IMG/VR virus record: IMGVR_UViG_3300005294_000001
Location: 1-54,099 of that record
Origin: a virus
Length of the DNA: 54,099 nucleotides
Strand: one strand, 5' to 3'
This document shows positions 23,141 through 32,600 of this stretch, piece after piece. A program made the translations under genes and the position numbers. The notes under the pieces were generated by a model that did not search any database, had not been told where the DNA came from, and worked only from the letters and a program-made list of their open reading frames with translations. Within the stretch, counting starts at the first letter, position 1. Each line of letters begins with the position of its first letter.

Positions 23141-25140
23141 TTCAAACGTGTCCAAATCGTATCGACTGCGAATCAGCCCTTCTCACGAATTACTCGTCAG
23201 AAGGAGCAGAGCCGTTTCCGCCGTATTACTCGGTGGTATTTCCGAATCCAGAGAATCCGATTGATCGTCAGTGGCAGATGGCGGGTTGCGTGTATGTTTG
23301 CGTTTCCTACGTATCGCAGCAGGAAGCGGATTTGTGCGCCTTGAGGCAATCTGTCTTGTGCACCAATCCACCGGGAGAGGAAGTATGGTATTCCGCTGAA
23401 GCTACCTGTTGTTCCCCGTGTCCTGGTGGTGAAGGTGAATATTGTTACACTGTTCCAGCTGGAATGTTCATCGCCAAGACGTTTGCTGAAGCAGAGGCGC
23501 AAGCGCAAGCGTATGCGTGTCAGCAGGCGATAAACACTCAGGTCTGTTTCAATAACCCGAATTGCCCTGATTGCATTCCTGTTCCGCCTCCACCGAATCC
23601 ACCAAATCAACCTCCGAATCCTCCGGTAACACCGAATTCCACCCTAGGAAATCTTCCTAGATGTGCCTGCCTTGGTGTTCACTACTCCGGAAGCATTGAA
23701 GCCAACGGTTCGGTTGGAGTTGAGTCATGGGCAGTAGTTGGGAATATTCCTCCAGGATTAACCTTCGTTGGAGTTGGAACCGGAGCAATAATCGTTGGCA
23801 CTCCGACAGTAAGCGGAACATACTCATTTCAGGTAATTGCCTATCAGATAGGCGGTAGTTATTCCACTAGGATTTTCACCATTCAGGTCTTGGAAGTCAC
23901 TACTACAGCTTTACCCAATTTTGTCATAGGAACCCCATACAGCTATCAACTAGCTGCCTTTGGAGGTTCCGGCAATTATACTTGGAGTGTCGCCACTGGA
24001 ACATTGCCTGACGGATTAGACCTGTCTCAGACTGGTCTTATCTCAGGTACACCCACAGCATTTGCTACAGGCGGCACTCTGACTTTCGAAGTTCGAGATA
24101 TAACGTGTGAGAATGCGGAAAGAATCACGCTTACCCCAAGAGTCGCACTGGACGCAGTAAGCACAACTACAGTTAAGACTGAAAGAGGGTTTCGCGAGTA
24201 CACTACCGTTCTGGATACTGGAACACTGTATAAGCGAGTGGACTACGCCGGAAGCATGGAGCAAATTGCTTTCCCGAATTTCAATTCAGATCCAGCCGTA
24301 GATGCGACTCAATGCGGTGGAATGCAGCTCATTTACAGCGGATACGACCAAATTGATAACAGCGGAAACATCCTGTTCAGGCATCGCAAGGACATGATGG
24401 TGATGTGCGCGGCGAGTCAGCCTAGTCTTTTTGAGGCTGATGCCGATACGAGTCTTATTACGCCAATTTACAGCCCTCCGGCATTGTATGGCTATTGCTG
24501 GCCTGATGATCCAGACAGTTGTTCCACATGCGACACCGACGAAATCAATTGGAGCTTGCTTCGTGACGATGCCACATTTGGGGCCATTGATTATCCGAAC
24601 AACATGGTTTGGAATGAATCAAATGTAAGCAAGACTGACACACTATTAACCTATGCCGGAAATGCCAATCTTACAGGTGGTGTAATTCTGAATCCTACGA
24701 CACAAGGATTCCCGATAAACACAGGAAATAACACCTACGCTCAAGCTTTCCCATTCGTAAGGCTTTCATCTAGCGGTGGATTCTCCGCTACTCTAAGCGA
24801 ACCCTACACCGATGCCGATGCCGAGGCGACAAAGGTTGTCTATACCGGCACATCGAAAACGGCTGAGAACCATCCGAATTATCAGATAACAGGTGCCAAC
24901 AATTTCATAACCAGACGAAGCAGGACTACCGATGTTGCTTTCACAATCACTTGCACCCGATTGATCGTTGGTAGGGATTACCAAGTGACCTACGAACTAT
25001 TCACTTCCGCAGGAGTAGAAACAGAGGTTGAGATTGATTTCACAGCCGACGATACCACCCATGTTATAAACGGGATTGTTCCACCTCCAGATTTGAACGC
25101 TAACATAACTGTCAGAAACGCGAGAATCCGATACGCCTGA
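23137..25140 (+). CDS. Large receptor-type protein with He_PIG Ig domains
   Basis: 667 residues from a GTG overlapping the fibre stop (GTGA). The N-terminal 150 residues are Cys-rich (CVYVCVSYVSQQEADLC, CCSPCPGGEGEYC), then a PPPPNPPNQPPNPP linker, then two He_PIG-type Ig domains near 180-250 and 255-330 (LPDGLDLSQTGLISGTPT is characteristic). The C-terminal half is beta-rich with a late ADxTHVINGIVPPP. He_PIG domains are adhesive. Together with the hub and fibre it probably forms the host-binding device. Confidence 0.7.
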   Translation: MIQTCPNRIDCESALLTNYSSEGAEPFPPYYSVVFPNPENPIDRQWQMAGCVYVCVSYVSQQEADLCALRQSVLCTNPPGEEVWYSAEATCCSPCPGGEGEYCYTVPAGMFIAKTFAEAEAQAQAYACQQAINTQVCFNNPNCPDCIPVPPPPNPPNQPPNPPVTPNSTLGNLPRCACLGVHYSGSIEANGSVGVESWAVVGNIPPGLTFVGVGTGAIIVGTPTVSGTYSFQVIAYQIGGSYSTRIFTIQVLEVTTTALPNFVIGTPYSYQLAAFGGSGNYTWSVATGTLPDGLDLSQTGLISGTPTAFATGGTLTFEVRDITCENAERITLTPRVALDAVSTTTVKTERGFREYTTVLDTGTLYKRVDYAGSMEQIAFPNFNSDPAVDATQCGGMQLIYSGYDQIDNSGNILFRHRKDMMVMCAASQPSLFEADADTSLITPIYSPPALYGYCWPDDPDSCSTCDTDEINWSLLRDDATFGAIDYPNNMVWNESNVSKTDTLLTYAGNANLTGGVILNPTTQGFPINTGNNTYAQAFPFVRLSSSGGFSATLSEPYTDADAEATKVVYTGTSKTAENHPNYQITGANNFITRRSRTTDVAFTITCTRLIVGRDYQVTYELFTSAGVETEVEIDFTADDTTHVINGIVPPPDLNANITVRNARIRYA

Positions 25141-25141
25141 T

Positions 25142-25849
25142 ATGGGGTGCTTTAAAGAATTATCTATAGCAGAAGATGCCGCAGCACTACCGTATGCCTA
25201 TTACAAGTGCGATGAACCTGCGGGTTCTTTGGTTGCTGTTGACTCAATAGCCGGTTTCGATCTTGTGACCGTAAACCCGATTGTTAAGTGGCCAACGGCA
25301 AAGATTGGAACTGCATTTTTTGATCCGTTATTGAATTTGCAGGATTCAATAGCAAGCACGCATTGGGATTTTGCGGCTACCGGATTCACAGTCAGACTTT
25401 GGTTTGAACTGAACACTGTTCCTGTCTCAAATGCCTTTTTCATTCTAAACGTAAATTCTTCTCCATCTAATATCACTCAATGGGATCTTACGTTGCAATC
25501 CAGCTTGGTTCCGTCATTCCGGCAATTTCCACGATTCAGAATTGTCCTAAATGGTATATCGTCATTCGTTGATGGTCCTGATTTGACCGACACAACTGCC
25601 TTTCACCGTTTGATGTGCGGTTGGGAGAAGGGTGTTGGGGTTTGGATCAAGTTCGATAACGACGCCACTATTTCGGTTGCTAACACAGACCCTTCTCTAA
25701 ATGGTGGAAATTTGACTAAGTTTTTTCTTGGTCCGACAAACGAACCGCAGGCAATGGGTATTGACGAGGTTGGAATTTGGAACCGGACTCTTACGGCTGC
25801 GGAGATTCTTGCAGATTGGAATGGCGGTGCAGGTGTAACATATCCTTAA
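25142..25849 (+). CDS. LamG-like lectin-fold protein
   Basis: A 235-residue protein of the LamG/concanavalin type: AYYKCDEPAGSLVAVDSIAG at the start, GTAFFD, FTVRLWFELN and the C-terminal GIDEVGIWNRTLTAAEILAD, which is the diagnostic last strand and helix of LamG-like domains. No signal peptide, unlike the lectin-like protein at 17232. Likely a virion component for glycan binding. Confidence 0.8.
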   Translation: MGCFKELSIAEDAAALPYAYYKCDEPAGSLVAVDSIAGFDLVTVNPIVKWPTAKIGTAFFDPLLNLQDSIASTHWDFAATGFTVRLWFELNTVPVSNAFFILNVNSSPSNITQWDLTLQSSLVPSFRQFPRFRIVLNGISSFVDGPDLTDTTAFHRLMCGWEKGVGVWIKFDNDATISVANTDPSLNGGNLTKFFLGPTNEPQAMGIDEVGIWNRTLTAAEILADWNGGAGVTYP

Positions 25850-25860
25850 ATACTGAATTT

Positions 25861-26892
25861 ATGGAACGCTCTAGACTTTACGATTTGAGGGTAAGCGGAT
25901 TCCCGCTCGCTATGGGAATGTGCGATACTGACATACCACGCATTGCAGCAGCGGCTAACGAGGCACAGCAACGCTTACTCACCGACCCATTGGCTCCTGA
26001 CGAAGGCTGGTACGGTGGCTACGCTCAATACGCTTTCACCGTTGCCTCACCTTTCGACTACATCACGGCACCCCGAGAGGTTGCGCGAATCATCTCCATG
26101 ACAGCCTGCAAGAAGCCCATGAAGATACGGAACCAGTTCTTCGAGTTCCTTGATTTCGGTATCGGAAATCAGCCTTCAGGTTGCGGAAACAGTCAGAGAT
26201 GCGGGCAGCAGTTTCAGACTTATGAGCGCGACAACGTACCGACTATCAATACCTTTGTGGCAGGTAATACTATTCGCGCGTACCCGCTCGATTCCCGTGA
26301 CGTGGGAAAGCGAAGTCTCATTCAAGGTACAGATTCAAACGACAAAACCATCTACGGAACCAGTGTCCTTACCGGCAAGCCGATCCTTGGAGAGACAATC
26401 AGCTTGGATATACCGTTCGTAGACACGTCGAATGATTTCAACAGCGTGCTCTCCATCCAGAAGGAACCGACCGTTGGCGATGTGGTTTACTATCAGGTAG
26501 ACCAAGTGACAGGTGCGGAAACCCCGTTGCACACGATGCAAGCGACGGAACAGACGGGTCAATATCGCCGTTACTTCCTTAACGGACTCAAGAATACATG
26601 CTGCCAATCTCCGACTCAGCAGGTTCTAGCCTTGTGCAAGCTCGACTTCGTTCCTGTTCAAAGCGACCAAGATTACCTTCTCATTCAGAGCATTCCTGCG
26701 CTTATCGAGGAAGGGATGGCGGTGCGCTATTCCCGAATGGACACTCCCGGTAGTCAGCAAATGGCGCAGTCAAAGCACGCCAATGCGCTCCGATTGCTAT
26801 TTGGTCAGCTTGATCATTTCCTTGGCAAATTCCAAACGGCGATTACTGTCCCGATATTCGGGTCAGATAGACTTAGATTCCAAGCGCAATAG
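25861..26892 (+). CDS. Probable head-tail connector / tail tubular protein
   Basis: 343 residues from the ATG at 25861; an upstream reading from 25777 would overlap the LamG gene in another frame and is rejected. IPRIAAAANEAQQRLLTDPL, EGWYGGYAQYAFTVA and ITAPREVARIISM near the N-terminus occur in phage connector proteins that sit under the portal; the C-terminal HANALRLLFGQLDHFLGKFQT is a long helix. Position between fibre genes and ejection proteins agrees. Moderate confidence in the exact role. Confidence 0.6.
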   Translation: MERSRLYDLRVSGFPLAMGMCDTDIPRIAAAANEAQQRLLTDPLAPDEGWYGGYAQYAFTVASPFDYITAPREVARIISMTACKKPMKIRNQFFEFLDFGIGNQPSGCGNSQRCGQQFQTYERDNVPTINTFVAGNTIRAYPLDSRDVGKRSLIQGTDSNDKTIYGTSVLTGKPILGETISLDIPFVDTSNDFNSVLSIQKEPTVGDVVYYQVDQVTGAETPLHTMQATEQTGQYRRYFLNGLKNTCCQSPTQQVLALCKLDFVPVQSDQDYLLIQSIPALIEEGMAVRYSRMDTPGSQQMAQSKHANALRLLFGQLDHFLGKFQTAITVPIFGSDRLRFQAQ

Positions 26893-26895
26893 AGT

Positions 26896-27480
26896 ATGCC
26901 TAAACCAATTCAACCTCCTGCACCCGCTTACGGTTCGCCTGAATGGAAGGCTGAACGCGCTAGAATGGTTGGCACTCCCGAATGGAAGGCGGCGCATAAT
27001 TACCAGCAAGAGACATCGGGCCATAGTGGTCAATCTGGCGGATTTATTCCAGCAAGCCAATTCGGTGTATTTACTCCTGCCGGTCAGACTCTCACCACAG
27101 CACAGAAGCAATTGCAGAATCCTCTATACAATCCACTTTACGATCCCGGTTCGGCTGAATATAAGTCAAATCTTGAGCAAATGAATCAGCCAAGACCGCG
27201 TGTTCAGAATCCATTGGTTCAGCCTCCGAATGCGCCTGTTGCTACTCCGCAGATCCCGCAATTGCAACAACAGCCACAGACAGCCGTTGCTCCACAACAG
27301 CAATCATCCCCGAAGATTACTTTGCCGCAGCAATTCCAGCAGAACTACAACAACGCACCCGGAATCACCCCGCCAGCCAATCAGGGCATCAAGATGCCTG
27401 ACATCAGCAAGCAGGGTTTTGGTGGGGGTAATAACTGGAATGACTTTCTCACCGTAGCTTACAACCGAAATTCGAGGTAA
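26896..27480 (+). CDS. Gln/Pro-rich virion protein (putative ejection protein)
   Basis: A 194-residue, disordered protein rich in Pro, Gln and Asn, with a duplicated GSPEWKAERARM / GTPEWKAAHNYQ element near the N-terminus and a glycine-rich C-terminus (GFGGGNNWNDFL). It is the first of four consecutive genes leading to the giant protein; low-complexity proteins here are typically ejected with the DNA. Function inferred. Confidence 0.6.
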   Translation: MPKPIQPPAPAYGSPEWKAERARMVGTPEWKAAHNYQQETSGHSGQSGGFIPASQFGVFTPAGQTLTTAQKQLQNPLYNPLYDPGSAEYKSNLEQMNQPRPRVQNPLVQPPNAPVATPQIPQLQQQPQTAVAPQQQSSPKITLPQQFQQNYNNAPGITPPANQGIKMPDISKQGFGGGNNWNDFLTVAYNRNSR

Positions 27481-27482
27481 CT

Positions 27483-28748
27483 ATGCCGCCGATTATTCAA
27501 ATTCCGACTCAGCAAGAATTGCTCAATATAAGGAATAGCCCGACGAATCTGTTGGCTATGTATCAAGCGGCACAGCAGCCTAGGTTGCCAATGGGCATAC
27601 CAACGACTCCCGGCGTAGCGGCTACAACCCCAGGCGCGGCGGTTAGCTCATTACCTGGATATACGTCTGCCACGCCAACGGCACTCCCGAGACAAATCAC
27701 ACCGACACTAGTTCCGCAACCTACACCGATTGATTTACCGTCTGTCCCTCAGAACGATCCTCAGTGGATTTCAGCCATGACGGAGATGGTGAATCAGTTG
27801 AACATGCAGGCTCAGGGTGCGGCTAATGCGGCAAGGATACCGGGAGCAATGGGGCTGGAATCTCAAAGCTCTGGGAACATAAGCAATGCGTTATCCGGTC
27901 AGTTGCCAGCCGATGTAATCAATCAGATCGGTCAGCGTTCAGCGGAACGTGGTGTGATGACCGGAAACCCCTACGGAGCCAGCACAAGCGCGGATTATCT
28001 CAAAGCGATTGGCCTTAACAGTCTTCAGCTAATGGGGACAGGTCAGGATTGGCTTTCTGCTGCATTGGCTCGTAATCCCGCTGCCCCTATCTTCGATCCT
28101 TCAAAGCTAATCATGACTCCCGCGCAACAAGGTGAATTTGCTTTGAACAGGGCTAACCTTGCGCTGAACCAGCAACGAGCCGGAACTGACATTTGGAACA
28201 TGAACGCCAATCGGGAGTTCGAAGCCGCATCGCAGAATGCACGAAACCAGATGGAAGTGGAAAACTCCAATGCCCAACGCAAATTGCAGTCAGATTTGGC
28301 GAATGCGAGCAACCAACTGGAGCGCGACAGGCTTGTGTGGCAATTCGAACAGAACAGGCTTCAGCGGGAACAGGCGTTGCAACTTGCTCTACTGGATCGC
28401 CAAAGGCGGCTAGGAGGTGGCGGTGGTGGCGGTAATTACGGTGGTGGAGGTGGTGGTGGTTTTCGTCCAGCAACGAATTGGGGCGGTGGCGGTGCACCAA
28501 CATCTACAGCCAGCCCTACCCCATTAACAACTCCTTGGCATTTGCCCTACAGTCTGGATCAATCAGTTCCAAATTATCCAGACACCGTGCAACCTGGAAT
28601 GGATTACGGCGGCGGATTTGACCAACCGGGGCAGAATTACAATCCAGACATGGGATTCCTTGGCGGTGGATCATTGGGTGGTGGAATCAACACCGAAGGC
28701 ATGTCCCAAGACGAACTCGATTGGCTTTACAACGTAGGAGGAGGCTAG
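27483..28748 (+). CDS. Putative internal virion protein with glycine-rich segment
   Basis: A 421-residue protein. Residues about 100-180 hold small hydrophobic helices, about 215-310 a long coiled coil (NRANLALNQQRAGTDIW, LERDRLVWQFEQNRLQRE), then a polyglycine/aromatic stretch (RRLGGGGGGGNYGGGGGGG) and a Pro/Gly-rich tail. Such a plan fits ejection proteins of short-tailed phages. No enzyme motif. Confidence 0.6.
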   Translation: MPPIIQIPTQQELLNIRNSPTNLLAMYQAAQQPRLPMGIPTTPGVAATTPGAAVSSLPGYTSATPTALPRQITPTLVPQPTPIDLPSVPQNDPQWISAMTEMVNQLNMQAQGAANAARIPGAMGLESQSSGNISNALSGQLPADVINQIGQRSAERGVMTGNPYGASTSADYLKAIGLNSLQLMGTGQDWLSAALARNPAAPIFDPSKLIMTPAQQGEFALNRANLALNQQRAGTDIWNMNANREFEAASQNARNQMEVENSNAQRKLQSDLANASNQLERDRLVWQFEQNRLQREQALQLALLDRQRRLGGGGGGGNYGGGGGGGFRPATNWGGGGAPTSTASPTPLTTPWHLPYSLDQSVPNYPDTVQPGMDYGGGFDQPGQNYNPDMGFLGGGSLGGGINTEGMSQDELDWLYNVGGG

Positions 28749-28752
28749 AACT

Positions 28753-29622
28753 ATGGCTATCGGCTACACAGGATCTAACGGTAACGAGACTGCGTTTGAA
28801 TACACGCCAGTTGACCCGCAAGACGACATGATGCGGCAGTTGGCGCAACAGTCTCAACAAGCCTTTTACCCTCCCCCGCCGCAGCCTCGTGGACCTACAC
28901 CGTATTGGGAGAATCCTGAAACCTATTACCCGCAACAGCAGCAGATCGACCCGATAGCGCAAGCCAAGGCTGCAACGATGGCCGCACAGAAGTTCATCGC
29001 GTTTCGAGGCTACCAGAGCGACCTCAAAGAAGGCATGGCGGCGGCTGATGCTTTTGCCAAGTGGGGACCTATGCTTGTGGCGGATACTTCTCTTGCTCCG
29101 GCAATGAAGGCGATGCAGCCACAGCCTAATTACACGTATGACCAAGCTCACAATGCTTGGACTTCACCGGGACAAAAGCCAGTATTGGGTAAACCTATAG
29201 TTGAGGCTCCACGATGGATTCCAGCCAATCCAGAAACGGGTGAACCTGCCCATTACGAAAGCGGTGGCAAAGCGCAATTCCCTCCAACCCCAAAGGCTCC
29301 ATCGGCACCGAAGCTAGATCAGATAACTATGGCTGATTACAATGACGCTCGAAAGGAGTTCACTACTGCGCTTAAGGAATACAACAAGGAAGACAATTCA
29401 GAAGAAATTAAGCTGGATGCCAGAAAGCGCATGGATGCAGCGAAAATCAGGATGAACAACATTTCCAACAGGGGACAGCAATCGGCATTATCGTCACCCG
29501 CTGCACCTGCACCGAAACAGCCAAGCGCACCGACAGCACCTGTAGTTATTCGCTTGACCAAAGATGGCAAGAAGGCAGAGTTCGACGCAGCGACCAAGAA
29601 GTTCTTGCGATATGCCGAATGA
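28753..29622 (+). CDS. Putative internal virion protein, Pro/Gln-rich
   Basis: A 289-residue protein, disordered N-terminus (YPPPPQPRGP, YYPQQQQ), a helical middle (FRGYQSDLKEGMAAADAFAKW) and a helical/Pro-rich end (MADYNDARKEFTTALKEYNK). A C-terminal VVIRLTKDGKKAEFDAATKK strand-turn could be a binding module. The giant protein begins 11 bases inside its 3' end. Confidence 0.6.
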   Translation: MAIGYTGSNGNETAFEYTPVDPQDDMMRQLAQQSQQAFYPPPPQPRGPTPYWENPETYYPQQQQIDPIAQAKAATMAAQKFIAFRGYQSDLKEGMAAADAFAKWGPMLVADTSLAPAMKAMQPQPNYTYDQAHNAWTSPGQKPVLGKPIVEAPRWIPANPETGEPAHYESGGKAQFPPTPKAPSAPKLDQITMADYNDARKEFTTALKEYNKEDNSEEIKLDARKRMDAAKIRMNNISNRGQQSALSSPAAPAPKQPSAPTAPVVIRLTKDGKKAEFDAATKKFLRYAE

Positions 29623-32600
29623 TCCGACATGGGAGGACACGCTTGAAGTTCCAACGTGGGAAGATACTAGGCCAACGGAACAGGACTTCCGCCGTGACGA
29701 ACTAGCCAAGCAGACGTTTGAAGCGCGGATTGAGGGGGAACAGGCTAAGGCGTTGTCTGGATTGGCAGACATTGGAACTGAAGCATCAAAGGCTATCGTT
29801 CGTGCGTTTTCTCACGTTGACCCAACTGGATTTTCTCAAGGTTTGATGCAGCAATACGGCGTAGAACCTACGCATGTAATCCCGCCTGAATTTGTTAAGT
29901 CGGACGTAGAAGCAGTCTCGCAATTTGCCCGTGAAGGTCTTGGCAACCTTGGGATACCCACTGAAGCCATACTTCCAGAGCAATACCGTAAACCCGTGGA
30001 GGAGTTCGCAGCCGAGAACATAGCGGCACTGCCCGAGATGGCACCGTTGATGGCGGCTGGCGTTGCCGATCCCCGTGGCGTAGGCAGGCTATTCCAAGCC
30101 CAGATGCTTCAAGGCGTGCCAGAGTCAGCGCGGCAAGCTGTAGTGGCTGAAACGCCAGAGGAACGCATTAAGGCAGGATTAGGCGCAGCAATGGGCGTTG
30201 CTTTCCCTGCTTTAATAGAGGGTCACTTGCGCCAACCGTCTGTTCCAATACCCGACTTCGTAGGCAGACAACTCGAAATGCAGCGTGGCGCACTCCCACC
30301 CCGAGGCGAAACCGCCGCACCCATCGAGCGAGTCACCCCAGAACAAGCTGCACTCGCAGCCGAACGGATGAGCGCACCGTTTGAGGGTGAACTTCCAAAG
30401 TTTGAGGAAACCACGCCGATAGCTGTTGAGGCTCCGGTAAAGAGTCGCGCCCAATTACTAGCCGAAGAAGTTGAAGCCGCACGCGAGGCAGCAGATGCAG
30501 CATTCAAAGCAAAGCAATCGGGAGTTCAGGTTAAGCCGACAACCACGCTTCCAAAGCTAGTCGAGACTCTTGGGCGCGATGAAGTCGCAGGATTGGTAGA
30601 CCAATGGGAACAAGGCGCAGAGCTTCATCCTGATGGTAAATCCATTACCGTATACGCAGATCCACGCAATCAAACCGGCAAGATGCGCGGAAAGACGAAA
30701 GACTTTCTAAGCTGGTACGAAGAACAGAAGGCAAAACCCACCCCCACAGCCCTACCGGAAGGCGAGCAGGTTGCTCCTCCGACGACTGCCACGGAGATTA
30801 AAGCGACGGAAGGTGTTAGCGCACCTCCCGAGCAGCCAGCATTAGAGACTGTTGCGCCGAAAGGGGAAGTGAAAGGTGTCGCGCCGGAGGCTAAACCGCC
30901 TGGAGTTCTAACGTCGAAGATTTGGAAGCCTGAAATCCTGACGGCTTTAGAAGAAGCAAAGAAAGAACAATCTCAAATTGATCGCTCATACGCCCCTGAA
31001 TCCGAATTTCTTAAAGGGCGTAAAATGGTACTTCAAACTTGGCTTCAAAACAGATTGTCCATGGGAACACAGGCGGCGATTAAAGAAGTGGATAACCTTG
31101 TAAAATCAAAGCCAACCCTGATTCAAGATTTGATGGATGGCAAAACAGTCTCAGGATCTAAAGTAACCAACGCCTACATACCCAATAGCACCATGCTTAA
31201 ATTAGGGTACGAAAAAGAGGGTAGGTATTGGAAACGTCCAGAAGCCAAACCCGAACCGCAACCAATTGGTCAAGGACCCGGCGCAAGAACCGGAGTCACT
31301 GTTGAGGCACCGGAGAGTTATTCTGGGACAGCACTGAAGAATGCCGTGGCTGACATTGAGCGTGCCGGATGGGGATTACGTGAGGCACCGGAACACTTAC
31401 GCAAATCCATTCCAGAAGCGTGGATACGCGCAGGTAGAACGCTTGAGCGCGATGTTAATGCAGGTCAAAAGCTAGTGGATGAACTAGTAGCCGATCCGCA
31501 AGGCAGAGGGTTAAGCGTTGATGAATCCGCTTTGCTCCTACGCCACAAGCTAACTCTGGCTAACGAGATGAACGCGGCGGCTGAAGGCATTCACACCGCC
31601 AAGACCCCATTGGATAAGGCGAAAGCTGAAGCCTATTACGATTGGGCGCATGAGAAAATGCTTATCATGTTGGATGCCATTAAGAATCGTGGCACAGCAT
31701 GGGGGCAGGAAGGTCGTTGGCGGCAAGTCATGGCGCGAGAAGATTTCTCGTTGGCTACGCTGATTACGCATCGGGAGAAGGTGCTCGGTAAAAAACTGGA
31801 ACCAGGGAGTCCCGAATACAACGAGGTTAAGGCGCACGCTGACAAGCTTCAGGCACTCAACACCGCACTGGAAGAACGAGTAGCCAAGGTGCAGGCTGAC
31901 TTCGAAGCATCAGAAGTGCGTAGGGCAATGGCTGAAGCAGAGGCTACCAAGAACATGGAATTGCCGTATCACCCGCGCATTATCGAGCTGGCTGAAGGTT
32001 ACGCTAAGAAATGGGATGCGAAGGGTGCAAAGGCTTTGGAGAACCTCAAGGCAATGTTCGGCGAAGGTCAGGCATTTTCAGGTGCTCCCGTATCTCCCGC
32101 GATGCTTGATCAGGCTATCATCTATGGCACTTCGAAGATGGTACGCGGTGCGGTGGATCTAGCCAAGTGGACTGATACGATGGTGAAGGATTTGGGTGAA
32201 GGATTTCGCAAGCACGCCGCACAAGTGTTCAACGCTTCCAAGGCAGCTTTCGAGAAAGACGTAAACGCGGATCTAGGAAGGAAAGGGCAAGCGACGGTTC
32301 AGCGTGTCAAAAGTGCTCTCAAAGCCGAAGTTGGCACTGAAGGCATTCTTAAGAAGATCGCCCGTAAAGCGGAAGGCACACCCGAAGGCAAGCTGCCGAA
32401 CATAAACTATTACTTGCGTCAACTTGGGCGACGATACGCGGCTGAAGGAATCAAAGAGGAAGGTCCGTTCATTGACCGGATGACTGCCGATGTTAATACG
32501 GTTCTGCCTGACCTGACGCGCAATGACGTAAGGGCTATTTTCGGTGGATACGCTGAAGATGTAAGGGCGTTATCTAAAGAGCCAGTGGAATTCATCTTGC